A stretch of DNA of 64,000 nucleotides. Source: Rhypophila decipiens (lineage: Eukaryota; Ascomycota; Sordariomycetes; Sordariales; Naviculisporaceae). The stretch spans positions 1 through 64,000 of the forward strand of contig MU858062.1 in assembly GCA_033297075.1 (NCBI GenBank). The letters run 5' to 3'. This document shows, piece after piece, positions 33,284-43,917 of the stretch. The notes below the pieces were generated by a model, which ran no database searches, was not told where the DNA came from, and saw only the letters and a list, made by a program, of their open reading frames with translations. The position numbers and the translations under genes were made by a program. Positions within the stretch are counted from its first letter, which is position 1; the number at the start of each line of letters is the position of its first letter.

Positions 33284-36200
33284 TTACACGACAACCCAGC
33301 CCTTGCCAGGGACCCTTTTCTGTACGACCTTACGTGCCGGCAACGGCCAGCCTAGCCCTCCTGTGCCTTCTGCCCGGAGGTACGGAATACAGACTACCTC
33401 CCTTGTTTGCGCACCTGCGCCTACTTCAGCCGGTTTGAGCTCTTTGATCGGTTTACCGTACGTAAGTAGGGGGGTCCCCTTGGCCAGGGCAGCGACTTGC
33501 CCGCCCGTTAAATCCGTCAGGGCATGCATCCTCGTCTTCGGCTTCTTGCTTACTCCGTCTTCAAGCACGTTGCCTGCCCTCTGGAGATGCCCGTAGATTA
33601 TATATTCAGGGCATTCGGCCACCGTGAGGTGCGAGAGTGGCGATGAAGGATGTATATACACCAGTTTGTCAAGCGGATCATCGGATCGAGTCTCTGTCAG
33701 CGGGGAAAGCGGTATATAGGGCACATCGATCGCGCGGCGCGGCTTGCGATACATCTCGGGCGGATTAGGCGCTTTATCTGCGCGGAGCGCCACCTGATCT
33801 ATGAAACCCGCAGCGACCATCTGCTTAAGCGCCTGTACCTGCTTCGATGAAGGCCGATCAAGCTTGTCAGGGAGCCGAAAGTTGGCGAAAGCCGGGATGT
33901 TGGTGCGCACGAGGTCGGCGATTTGTGACTGCAGCTGTTTGATCTCCTTCAGGACCTTGTATCGCACAAAGTGGCTCTCACACCATGCCTCTGTGGGTTC
34001 GTGGGCGAATTCGCCAACTACCTGGAGGAGCTTGATGGCATCGGACTTGTCGTCTAGGGAGCAGAAGTTTCTGTGGACGGCGTTGAAGGCTTGGCGTAGT
34101 CTTGCTCGTTTGTCCTCGGCGATGACGTCCTCGTTTGTGCGGTAGTTTTCTTCGGATTCAGCGGCTGCGGCGGGGATGGCATGGCTTTCCGGCACGTAGA
34201 TCTCTCCTGCCGAGAGACCTGCAACCAGGGCGATGGTGTATGGTAGGCAATCAAGAAGATGTCCGACTAGCAAAATACGAGCGAATCGGGGCGCAAGAGG
34301 GAAGATAGACATGGTGGATCCTGTCGAGGTGATCTGACCGCTTGGCGAGATGGCAGAGAGATATGTCAGAAGCTTTTCGGCCTTGACAAGACTCTCTCGC
34401 GGCGGCGGGGTGGGGAAGGGGAAGTTGACCACGTGCTGAAGATTCATCGCTTTGAGTTGCAAGACCACGCCCTCTATGGGCATTCGAAGTAGCTCTGGGT
34501 CGGCGAATTCAGGGAAGTCTCTCTCGTAGACGGCAGACGAATACAACCGCCAACAGTGGCCGGGTCCCGTACGACCAGCTCTTCCCGCCCGCTGCTTCGC
34601 ACTGGCCTTGCTGATCCAGCCAATCTCGAAACTCTGAACTCCGCTAACGGGATCATATTTCCGCTCTTTGGACCTTCCGGCGTCGAAGACGTATCGTATT
34701 CCCGGGATGGTCAAACTGGTCTCGGCTACGTTTGTTGCGAGGATAACTAGTCGCGATCCCTCGGGAGGAGGGTCAAATACTCTCATTTGCTCCTTGGTTG
34801 GGAGAAGAGAGTAGAGCGGTAGGATATGCATCCGAAGGGGGCCTGTTCCAGACTCTTCGTCCTCAATATCAAACTCGGCATTCTCCTCGCCCTCGTCTGA
34901 GATGATGGATATATCATCGTCGTCCATGTCGTTGATGTTTCGATCGTCAATCTCGCCAAAGTCAATATCCTCAACTTCCATGGGAGCTTCGTTTCCAGAT
35001 ATCCTGACTTTTGGACCCGGAGCTTCGGTCCTGCCGCCAAAGGCTGCCTTCAGTCGCTTGCTCAGCTGTGCGATTTCACCCTGGCCTGTCAGGAAGACAA
35101 GCATGCCGCCTGGGGGAAGCTTTTTGTGACCTCTGCTGATTTTGTGAAACGCGTCCTCGATATAGTCATGGCGAGTCTTCTTGGCAAAGTGAATCGTAAC
35201 AGAATGTTCCCGTCCTTCGATATCCAGGACACGAGGAGGGGTAGGGAAGAGCTTGGGGTTTTGTGTGAGATCTTGGATCCTCAGGGTGGCAGACATGATG
35301 ATGAGTTTGAGAGGCTTGACAGTTGCATCTTCCTGCGCCAGCTCGGCCCTTAGCTTAACCACTCTGCTCAATATAGCAACCAGAATATCAGTATTGACGC
35401 TTCTTTCGTGGGCTTCGTCGATGATGATGGCCGAATACTTGCGAAGTGCAAAATCCTGTGCAGCCTCACGAAGGAGCACACCGTCGGTCATGAATTTTAT
35501 CGCTGTGTTGGGATCCACTGTGCCCTCGAACCGAATCTGGTAGGCAACAACATGCTTGTGATCGCCCATCTCCTGGCCTACTCGCTTCGACATACTGACG
35601 GCGGCAACTCGTCTTGGCTGGGTCACGCCAATCATTCCGGGTGTCGGACCCTTTGGATCGCCGTAGCCAGCTTCGAAAAGGAACTGCGGTACTTGAGTCG
35701 TCTTTCCAGAGCCCGTTGCGCCGCATATCACCACCACGTCGTTGTTGTGGATTGCCTCCATGATCATCTGCTCCTCGGCCACAACAGGCAGACGATACCG
35801 AACCTCCTGGATCTCCGGGTCGCGGGTGACGGCCACGCTGTATGCCTTTCGTGTGATATTGGTCGTTGGTTGTAGCTCTATTGGAAGCGGGTCTTGTTCG
35901 ATAGGTCTGGGCTTGAAGTTGGCCGGCTTGGGTATTTCCAAGATTGTTGACGCCGCCGAATCCACTGGTTTATAGCCCAGAGCCTCGTTCCTTTGCTGCT
36001 GCGCCCATGCCTTGAAGGCCGTTGATCTCTCCTTCCTGCGTTGTTTGTTCTCTTCGTTGTCCGCCTCCTCTGAGCTGGAATCTTCATCAGATAGGTCCGA
36101 AGCCTCGACAGAATCGGCATCTTCGCTATCGTTATCGTCATCGTTGCCGGACTGGACGCTTTCTGAACCGTCTGAACCCTCGTTGTCTGAGCTGAGCCCA

Positions 36201-36913
36201 CTCCACTCATCTGATTCCTCCTCGACGGAGAGCTGAAGACCGGAGGGTGCCTTTTTAGGCTTCGTCAAGCCTCCTCTTCTCTGTCTTTTGGCCAATACAG
36301 GACGCCCAGACTCGTCCGTCTCCAGTGGCCGCTTCAGTCCTGCTCCAACTGATGGAACAACGCTTGGGGTCGGGGCAGGTGGCTTGGTAGTAGCGGCTTC
36401 GTCATCGCTATCTTCCTCGTCGTCTGAACTGTCCGCTTGGCTCTGGATCGGCAGTTGGGTCCCTGTGGTGGGTTTGCGCCGCTCGTATAAGAGCTCGACG
36501 GTCGAGTTATCGGTTGGTAAACCGGCATTCTGCTCTCTAAGAGCGCGTGATATCGCCTCCTTCTTGGTCTCTTTTGTCTGCCCGAGTGATCGGAAGCTGG
36601 AGAAGAGGCTGGTGTCGATCTTGTTTGCGGCCAGTTTTGCGAGCAACTCGCGATTCTCATCCTTCTTCAACTTGTTGTCGATGTATTTCTCCAGTCTCTT
36701 TGCCTTCTGCCCGCTGATTTTGACGCCATCTGGCCTTAGCGCTGCCCTCAACTGGGCCCTCTTCTGCTCGGCCTCGATCTGCTGCTCCTTGGTGATTTCT
36801 AGGGCGTTGGAATCGGTGGTAGGCACGCCTTCTTCGGTCGCTCGAGATGCCTGGGCCCGCTCGCGGTCAAGGGCTTTGCGCTTGCGCTGTCTAGGTACAA
36901 ATTTCTTTGCCAT
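33284..36913 (-). CDS. ECM16: DEAH-box RNA helicase DHX37/DHR1 (ECM16)
   Basis: A nucleolar helicase that releases U3 snoRNA from pre-40S particles. Single exon, 1209 aa; yeast Ecm16 is 1267. I chose ATG 36913 (AKKFVPRQRKRKALDRERAQ) since it begins the basic family N-terminus; an in-frame ATG at 37003 would add 30 unconserved residues. A Ser/Asp/Glu-rich acidic region spans about residues 160-310 (SDNEGSDGSESVQSGNDDDN). Helicase motifs: I GATGSGKTTQVPQF, II DEAH in IIIDEAHERSVNTDIL, III SATLR, V TNVAETSLTIPG, VI QRAGRAGRTGPG. HA2/OB-fold domains follow, with NFCSLDDKSDAIKLLQVVGE. The C-terminus ends KGWVVV. Rearranged relics of its 3' half lie just downstream at 32.5-32.9 kb. Confidence 0.95.
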   Translation of the reverse strand: MAKKFVPRQRKRKALDRERAQASRATEEGVPTTDSNALEITKEQQIEAEQKRAQLRAALRPDGVKISGQKAKRLEKYIDNKLKKDENRELLAKLAANKIDTSLFSSFRSLGQTKETKKEAISRALREQNAGLPTDNSTVELLYERRKPTTGTQLPIQSQADSSDDEEDSDDEAATTKPPAPTPSVVPSVGAGLKRPLETDESGRPVLAKRQRRGGLTKPKKAPSGLQLSVEEESDEWSGLSSDNEGSDGSESVQSGNDDDNDSEDADSVEASDLSDEDSSSEEADNEENKQRRKERSTAFKAWAQQQRNEALGYKPVDSAASTILEIPKPANFKPRPIEQDPLPIELQPTTNITRKAYSVAVTRDPEIQEVRYRLPVVAEEQMIMEAIHNNDVVVICGATGSGKTTQVPQFLFEAGYGDPKGPTPGMIGVTQPRRVAAVSMSKRVGQEMGDHKHVVAYQIRFEGTVDPNTAIKFMTDGVLLREAAQDFALRKYSAIIIDEAHERSVNTDILVAILSRVVKLRAELAQEDATVKPLKLIIMSATLRIQDLTQNPKLFPTPPRVLDIEGREHSVTIHFAKKTRHDYIEDAFHKISRGHKKLPPGGMLVFLTGQGEIAQLSKRLKAAFGGRTEAPGPKVRISGNEAPMEVEDIDFGEIDDRNINDMDDDDISIISDEGEENAEFDIEDEESGTGPLRMHILPLYSLLPTKEQMRVFDPPPEGSRLVILATNVAETSLTIPGIRYVFDAGRSKERKYDPVSGVQSFEIGWISKASAKQRAGRAGRTGPGHCWRLYSSAVYERDFPEFADPELLRMPIEGVVLQLKAMNLQHVVNFPFPTPPPRESLVKAEKLLTYLSAISPSGQITSTGSTMSIFPLAPRFARILLVGHLLDCLPYTIALVAGLSAGEIYVPESHAIPAAAAESEENYRTNEDVIAEDKRARLRQAFNAVHRNFCSLDDKSDAIKLLQVVGEFAHEPTEAWCESHFVRYKVLKEIKQLQSQIADLVRTNIPAFANFRLPDKLDRPSSKQVQALKQMVAAGFIDQVALRADKAPNPPEMYRKPRRAIDVPYIPLSPLTETRSDDPLDKLVYIHPSSPLSHLTVAECPEYIIYGHLQRAGNVLEDGVSKKPKTRMHALTDLTGGQVAALAKGTPLLTYGKPIKELKPAEVGAGAQTREVVCIPYLRAEGTGGLGWPLPARKVVQKRVPGKGWVVV

Positions 36914-37771
36914 AACCCTTGTTTCACACAGCTGAGTTCCTGTGAGCAAATATAGAAGGGGAATTATCTGGCTGACGAAAGGCGTATTCGCACATGCTTG
37001 CATGCATTCTTTTAGAAATTATCACCGCCCGGCAGAATATTTCAACGCCGCCAAGCTTCGGACGACAGCCCCACCAAAAGAGGACGGAAGGCCCCGCTTC
37101 AGCTTGAATACAGGGGTACGAAAGGCGAAATACACGAGTTCTACAAATCTAACGGACCGCTTTGTGGCTGGAAAGTAACGGTATATAATAGAGTCTCGAA
37201 GCTATTGTATTGATTGAGGAAAGGCGTTGGCTGGGTCGAAATTAGGGGTTCTACTCTCTCTACCAGATGCCTCAACATGACCAACAACACGCATACCAAA
37301 GAATTTTGGAAAGCGTGAACGAAACTTTCAAGGCATATGAAACTCATAGTCTGGGCTATTTTGGAACAAGAAAGATGCATGTAAAAAGACTCTTGGATGC
37401 TCAAAGACGACTGAAAACAAGAGAGTATTAGAGGAGATTTTAAAGCCTCAAGCAAACAACTCAATTGTAGTTGTTCTGACCTTTACAGATGTCTCAACAA
37501 GGCTGTAACAAGCTCATCAGCCTCGTGTGCAGCTGTCTTTGCTGCTGCGGGGAGCTGAAAAAGCCATTTCGAAAGAAGTGTATCGGTACGTATCGTAATA
37601 CCGTACGGTATTCATGACCAGCAGCCTACCAATCTGAGCTGAGGCTCGATTGCCCCGCCGTAAACAGCATCTTTCCCGTGGAAAAGGCAACAACAACATC
37701 ACCGTTATACTATCAAGCTCTTTGAGAACAAACCCTTTGAATCACGATATCCGGTCCACAGAACATCAACA
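36914..37771. promoter_or_regulatory. Divergent promoter, ECM16 / proteasome chaperone 3
   Basis: 858 bp between two start codons on opposite strands. No gene supported. It contains the perfect 16-bp palindrome aataccgtacggtatt at 37597-37612, about 160 bp before the chaperone ATG, within a run of related tcggtacg/tcgtaata sequence. This could be an operator-like site for a dimeric factor; no factor can be named. Confidence 0.45.
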
Positions 37772-38275
37772 ATGGCAGGAATCGAAGTACGACAGGAGCC
37801 TTTCCCCGCCCCGTCCAAGCACACAACCGGAGAAGTCAATGGTGTCCCCACCGAGATCACATCGACGAGCTTCTCGGACAAGATTATGATAACAATATCG
37901 CAAGGTGGACGACTGGCACAGTGGGTAGGTGCATCGTTTGCCCCAAGAAAATTACTTTACGAACATATATTGACCGTCGTCAAGGTGTCGGTACCACTGT
38001 CCGCTCCCTCGTCAGCCTCGGTGGATATGGGACCAATTGAAGCGGGAGCAAGCAGTCTTCCCTCGAATCATCTGACACCCAAGACCCTTCTCGGTGGTGG
38101 AAGTGAGGACAGAGAGACTCTTGGACAGTTGTACGCGAGCCAGATGGCAAGCTTCCTCGCCTTACGTAACCCAGAAGATCAACGAACATTACTGCTTGGA
38201 CTGGGAATGGAAACGGTCCAAGGTGGAAGAGAGTCATATTTCGACATTCTTGAACTGGTCCAAAAAGTTTTGTGA
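37772..38275 (+). CDS. Proteasome assembly chaperone 3 (PAC3/Poc3 family)
   Basis: Pairs with PAC4 to help assemble the 20S proteasome alpha ring. Model: join(37772..37924,37985..38275), 147 aa. The 60-nt intron has donor gtaggt, a ttgac branch site and acceptor tcaag; removing it gives GGRLAQW-VSVPL, which matches the family (GRLAQWVQVPL). The intron is a multiple of three without a stop, so an unspliced read stays open with 20 extra residues. Family features seen: EITSTSFSDKIMITISQGGR, LLGGGSEDRETLGQLYASQM and LLLGLGMETV. It is expected to act in the cytosol or nucleus. Confidence 0.85.
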   Translation: MAGIEVRQEPFPAPSKHTTGEVNGVPTEITSTSFSDKIMITISQGGRLAQWVGASFAPRKLLYEHILTVVKVSVPLSAPSSASVDMGPIEAGASSLPSNHLTPKTLLGGGSEDRETLGQLYASQMASFLALRNPEDQRTLLLGLGMETVQGGRESYFDILELVQKVL

Positions 38276-38781
38276 ACTACCTCCCAGAGGAGGAAATGGG
38301 TATCGCCGCTTGTTGCCCGTGGAGAGCGAACATTGATAACGAGGGCTGAGAATAGAAGTTGAGGCCCCGAGGAGCTGGCTAGGACACTGCAAGGCGAGAC
38401 CTCTCAATCAAAACGGCGACGGATATATCAATAAGAGCATCCAGACCGCAAATATGATAATCAAGAGATTTCGATTCCTCTTCAAAATCAGCAGCGTCGA
38501 GGACTGTGAATCTTTTGCCGGGGTCGGATAACACTGCAGCGACAAACGTTCAATTTTGTGGGGCAGCAGCTTCTCGCACGTGCCCCGGTTTTAATCCCAG
38601 TTCATTGGCAGCCACACGAGTGGGGCTACGGTTCATTGTCGGACCTAACCACCTTTTCTCTGCCCACCAAAAAAATTACCCAGCCCTAAAGCCTAGTTAG
38701 ACGGATTCGAGAAGTTGTCTCCTTGGAAGCATCACCGTCGAGGAATTCCCAACATCATCGACACCCACCCAAGTCGCAACC
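38276..38781. promoter_or_regulatory. Promoter of the RPL28 gene
   Basis: 506 bp between two genes on the same strand. No gene supported. A CA-rich leader (cgacacccacccaagtcgcaacc) precedes the RPL28 ATG, in line with highly expressed fungal genes. Confidence 0.45.
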
Positions 38782-39584
38782 ATGGTATGCCAATTGCCGC
38801 CCGATTTCGATCAAAATGACGATGCTAACGGACGTTCAATAGCCTACCCGCTTTTCCAAGACGAGAAAGCACCGCGGACATGTATGCGCCCCCAGAATAC
38901 CCCCGCCAACTTTGCCGTGAACAATTTCGCTGACTCCAGTCTCCTCACAGGTTTCCGCCGGTAAGGGGTATGTTTAGACGGTCCGACCGACTCGAGCGAT
39001 GAACAATTATTGACGAAATCAATTCAACAGACGTGTCGGCAAGCACAGAAAGCATCCGGGTGGTCGTGGTATGGCCGGTGGTCAGCACCACCACAGAACC
39101 AACTTGGACAAGTGTACGCAATTCCCACTCACGACCGAACCTTTGGATCGGACAAGCGACCCGTGCTATTTTGAGATGGCTGGGGAGAGATAACAACGAT
39201 GCTAACTGCGAAACACGATAGACCATCCCGGTTACTTCGGTAAGGTTGGTATGAGACGGTTCCATCTTCTCCGCAACCAACAATGGGCTCCTACTCTCAA
39301 CATTGAGAAGCTGTACGTCGACCGAACTCGAGATATCACCCGCCACCTTGACTAACACTCTTTCTAGCTGGTCCCTCGTTCCCCTTGAGGTCCGCGACCA
39401 ATACGTCAGCGGCAAGAAGTCCGACTCCGCCCCCGTCATCGACCTCCTCTCCCACGGCTATGCCAAGCTCCTCGGAAAGGGCCGTCTTCCCGAGATCCCT
39501 ATCGTTGTCCGCGCGAGATACGTGAGCTCCGAGGCCGAGCGCAAGATCACCGAGGCTGGTGGTGTTGTTGAGCTCGTTGCTTAA
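38782..39584 (+). CDS. RPL28: 60S ribosomal protein L28 (uL15, L27a family)
   Basis: A structural protein of the large ribosomal subunit. Model with six exons: join(38782..38784,38843..38881,38951..38967,39031..39113,39222..39312,39368..39584), 149 aa, the exact family length. Exon 1 is the ATG alone and exon 3 is 17 nt. All introns (55-108 nt) have GT-AG ends and most have canonical gctaac or tgactaac branch sites. The protein starts [20 protein letters not shown], continues [20 protein letters not shown] and [19 protein letters not shown], and ends GGVVELVA. Intron density towards the 5' end is typical of fungal ribosomal protein genes. Confidence 0.95.
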
Positions 39585-40438
39585 GTAGAGGGAAACGGAA
39601 TGGGAAAAAATCAAGGAATGGCGGTTTTACATCACAATATGAGCATTGTACTGGACACGAACCTTTGAGGCTAAACAAGTGCCCGAGCAAGACGACGGCA
39701 CGCCGCTGTGTTTGGTCCTGGAGTCCCGGGTTGGTTTTTGGGTGAAAATACCGACACCTCATCTGCAGCATATTAGGGAAATGGATGTTATTTCGCCTCA
39801 TCTGGGTGTTTCTGTGGGGTTCTCATTTTTTAACGTCGTGTTCATGCGGAATTGATGGTTTGCTTTCAACTTGATGAGCTCCAGATGAAACGCGGATAAC
39901 CCGTGTTTAATCTACTTGACATGGACAATGGTCTGCCAGGATCCGGCGGAAATGTGCAATGCTATAAACGATGCTCCTTTGGGTTCAATTCCTGTCGCTT
40001 GGCAGCTTCTCATCACAGAGAGACTCATGTGCAATGTGAGCGTAATTCAGGACCTTTCAGATGGTGGGCTAGCACCGAGCAGTCAACTCGTATGTGATGG
40101 TGTTGCATATTAAAAAGAGGCATACAGTATATGAATTGTCCCTCGTGAACCCAATCGACCTATCCCGTTCAAATCATCACTCACTCGCTTCCGCTCCCTT
40201 TTTCAAACAGCAAAGTGACCTTGATGAATACGTTGTCAGGTCCTCACTCAGTGAAGATATGTTTCATCGAAATAGTATATACAACAGCATCGCAACACTT
40301 GCACTAACTCTCCACTCGTTTGGTGATTCAAGTGCCAGTCAAATATCTTGCAAGTCGATGACCCTGTTCTGAATTTGATGTTTACTTACCTAGCTTTATC
40401 ACCCTTCCTCTATTTGACTACCCATCAGACTCGACGCA
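39585..40438. other. Convergent intergenic region
   Basis: 854 bp of 3' flanks of two convergent genes. A B-box-like gggttcaattcct occurs at about 39979 but has no cloverleaf around it. Nothing else is recognised. Confidence 0.4.
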
Positions 40439-42838
40439 TCACAGTTTATGGCCGTCGCTACTACCTGTAGTCTCTGGTGGCGGTGGTGCATCAGGGATTT
40501 CCTACTCAACGGTGAGGGTTAGTTGGACTTGACTCTTCGTTATATAGGTAATTGATAGGTGGTGACCTTAGCTCTCGGAAGGTAAGAAGAAAAAAAGTAG
40601 AAGTAAAATGAGTAGAATGAATGAATCAAAGGGGGAAAAAACGGCGACATTACCTCCCAAGCACCCACCAGTCCAGCATTCCTCACCCAAGTCGGACCAG
40701 GCGCCTCGACAGAGTCCACAATCAGGTGTAGAACCTTTTCCCATAGTTGAGGTGTATTTATTACCAATCCCGGGGTGGGATTCTTCTTCTTCACTTCTTC
40801 TTCCTCCTCTGTGTCTGTCAAAGAAGAGGAGAGCGTCATACTCTGACAAATCAGCGCCGCCCGACCAAGCTTGATGGCGTGTCCGTCATCTTGTTCGAGC
40901 TCATGGAGGCGGGATATCAATTCTAACCCAGAACCTAACCCTTCGGCTTGAGGTTTGGGCTTTGGCTGATAGCGAGAGATCTTGTCGACTAATAGGGGCG
41001 GACATCCGCGGGCAACGTACTGGAGGAGGTCCATCCTGATTTTCCATTCCAAGATGCGGGCTTTGCTTTGCGGTGAGAGCCAGGGTTTGTTGTTTAGGGT
41101 TGGGAAAATTGGTGAGGAGTTGACGTTGTGGCTTTTTTGGGGGGAAGGTAAGAGTAGGTGAGTTAGTGCTTGTCTTGTTTTCCTTTTGGGCACCTTCACG
41201 AGCCACTTGGTGTTTGGTAACATAACTTGATGTGTGGTACAAATGGAGGGAGGGGAGAAGGGAAGAAGGGGAGAAGGAAAGAAGGGATTGTAAGTAGACG
41301 GCAAAAGGGGAGCGGACCAGAAAGAAAGAGGGAACAAGACATATCCGAAGAAAAAAAAGCTTGACGTTATAGCTCCAAGTAAAAGAAGGGAAAAAGAAGA
41401 AAAAGAAAGCAAAACTTACATCATATAAAAATCATATTTCGGCACTTTTTCTCCCTCCTTGAACAAAGCAGCCGAACTCGCAACAAACAAACAAGCGTTA
41501 AACATCTCCACCGTTACCCTCTCGATTTCTTTCTCGTCAGGCTTCACCCGTACCTTGGCAGCAAGACGAACCATTTCCTCGCGTACATCATCTTTCTTCA
41601 GGATCCCGTCTCGAATCTGGATTCTGTTTTGGGGGCCTGCTGCCTTTTTTAATTTCTCACTGTTGGAGGCTTCTTCGAGGAGGGAGATTATTGATGGTGT
41701 TTCTCTTTCTTCATCATCCTGAGGTTGAAAAGATATTGAGGGGCGGGATAACTTCTCGGCCTCCAAAAAGTAAACACCAATCTCATCACCATGCACCGCT
41801 GCTTGGGCGAGACCCTCTGCTACGATGGAAGGTTGGGCCCACTCGACGCCGTACATCAGTTGAATGAGGGGGTGTAGCAGGCCTGAGAATAGTCGGAGGA
41901 AGAGGTCATCGCCCATATTACCTTCTCCTTGTCCTTGTCCTGGTGTTGTTGATGTGGAGGAAAAGATGTACTTTTGCAGCATGTGTTCTTCCCAGCTCTC
42001 ATCATTGGAACCGGCAGCACCAAACTTGGCCAATTCTTCTTGAAAGAAACGGAGAAAATCGGGGTAGTGCTTTTCTTTGCCGAGAAAAGGCTTTGCGTGC
42101 TCCCAGGATTGGAACATGGAGGTGAGGACTTCTGTGTGAGGGGCTTGGGCTGGGCGCTGGTAGGATGTATTTTCGTCGTAGCCTTTTTGGAGCGAGCTGG
42201 CGGAGGCGCCTGTTCCGTAGAGGGCTAGGATGTGATGCGGTATCTAATGAGGAGGTAAACAGTGAGTGGGTAGGACGGGGATGATTGCTTGACATGACCG
42301 CTTACATGATTGTGAAAGCCATCTTCGTTGAAGAAGACGTGGTGTTTCTGTTGTGTGTTCGAGTGCATGTTAGCCATCTATGTATGTTATACCGAGATAG
42401 TAACGAGCCAAACACGGAGAAAAAAAACTATACCTCCAGATCTTGTTGCAACAAACTCGAAGCCTTCTCTGCTGCTTCCTCCGTCTGTTTCACCTTCAAC
42501 AGCCCCGTATTCTGCGGCGAGATATGAATCTTGAACGGGGATGCCATTGTCGATGATAATTTGCCCTGTATCGAATTGTTCGAGGTCTGGTGTTGGGTCA
42601 GCTGGCCCGATGAACTTGAATATGCCCTTGTGCCTTTCCGGTTCCCAGGTTGCCAATTCTCTGATGCCGAATTTGAGGTTGATGCCCTTGTATGTGGACT
42701 CAAGGGTAGATCGCGGGGAGGGAGAACTCTTTTATTAGGAGGTCTGAATGCCGTGACTGGAAAACTGGATAGCTCTGAGACAGGCCCTGCTGTTGATGTT
42801 GCTGGCCGACCCGTAGCGCCGAGGGTGCGAAGAAACAT
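40439..42838 (-). CDS. Questin oxidase-like / AflY-HypA family oxidoreductase
   Basis: Model with five exons: complement(join(40439..40501,40654..41131,41420..42243,42306..42347,42434..42838)), 603 aa. The joins give HHVFFNEDGFHNH-IPHHILALYGTGAS, FYM-IHNVNSSPIFP and GAWE-EIPDAPPPPETTG; intron 4 has a perfect actaac branch site and intron 3 is long (288 nt, pyrimidine-rich). Family members open rings in anthraquinone or aflatoxin-type pathways, but many copies lie outside clusters and have no known substrate. No polyketide synthase or other biosynthetic gene is nearby. The start is uncertain: ATG 42838 adds a 97-residue Arg/Ser-rich, presequence-like leader ending near RAYSSSSGQL, while ATG 42547 (ASPFKIHISPQNTGLLKVK) gives a 506-aa protein of the usual size. 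Confidence 0.82.
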
Positions 42839-43917
42839 GAAACGCCAACGAGTACCGGTATTCTTATCCCGTATCTTCCCTCAAAGGTATAGCTGGGAAG
42901 GCTGGCCAAGTATAAGTGTGCCCCAGTAAGCGAGGTAGGCAGGAAGCTGTGAGTCCCTGTCCCTTTATGTGAGTATTTGGGGCTTCTCATATATAGCTGA
43001 GGTGAGTGAAGTCTGTTGAACCCCCGTGAGATAAACGTATGCCACTAAGGGAGGAGAAATTATCGTGAGTTTCCGAAGACACACGGGAATGGAGATGTTG
43101 TCTTATAAGTGGACAGTTGGTAGCGAACTATCAAGGTGTGGGTGTGGAAGTACGACTTATATCCGAACAAAGCGGCGTCATACCTCACCAAATCTTGCTC
43201 CAAACGAACCAATCATCTACAGTAGTTCTTGAAGCTCCTTGAATATACATACAGCTCGGACTACAAATTACCCAAGAATTATAGGACCAAACGGAAAACG
43301 AGTCGGATCCGAGGTATCCGAGCCCAGCTACGCCTTTTACATGTACATTCAGTTTGCTATTTTGTGAGATTCGAACGAAAAGGTGTAAATATCATGACAA
43401 TTGCTTCGTGCTCAAGATTGATAATCCGATACGTCATCCCGTCCCCCAAGTGTGGGGAAGGACCCGAGCCTGGGAAGCAACTGAAAAGGAGACAAAGGGC
43501 TAATATCGATCACACAGCTTGACAACTTTGTTTACCTAATACATGTTTGATATCACGTCAAGATCTTATATTTAACATGTTGATTATTTTGCTATTTGTT
43601 TAGTGATTTGTTTCATTTGTTAATTCTCGCTTCGGCCTGGGCCCGCCATTCCTGCAGCTGGACTTTGTCAAGGCTTTCCAAATCCCAACTCGGGACGTAT
43701 TGATGGAGTGAGTGACTGAGCGTCTCATGTACACCCCTGGTATCTCTTCGGGTGGATACACACTCTTCTTTGGGTACTTGACACGAAACAACACCTCTAC
43801 GACGATCGCAGTTGGACAAACTCGTAGGTCTGTTCCGAATCTCTTTGGACCAAAGCCACCCACGTTGCCTGACTAACAGTGGTTATAAGGGCACCATATT
43901 GTAAGAGAGGTATATCA
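42839..43917. other. Intergenic between two minus-strand genes
   Basis: 1.1 kb that should contain the promoter of the questin-oxidase-like gene and the 3' UTR of the phosphatase gene. Overlapping short minus-strand frames at 43600-43863 show no recognised domain, and I do not call them. Confidence 0.4.

Noticed and set aside
36914..37003. Starting ECM16 at the upstream ATG 37003
   Set aside because: The extra 30 residues are hydrophobic and unlike the basic family N-terminus that starts at 36913.
39960..40000. tRNA B box at gggttcaattcct
   Set aside because: No A box or stem structure at the right distance.
40439..42838. A secondary-metabolite gene cluster around the questin-oxidase-like gene
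   Set aside because: No polyketide synthase, peptide synthetase, transporter or cluster regulator is within the window; the neighbours are housekeeping genes.
43600..43863. Small minus-strand gene
   Set aside because: Two overlapping frames of similar length, neither with a domain or splice support.
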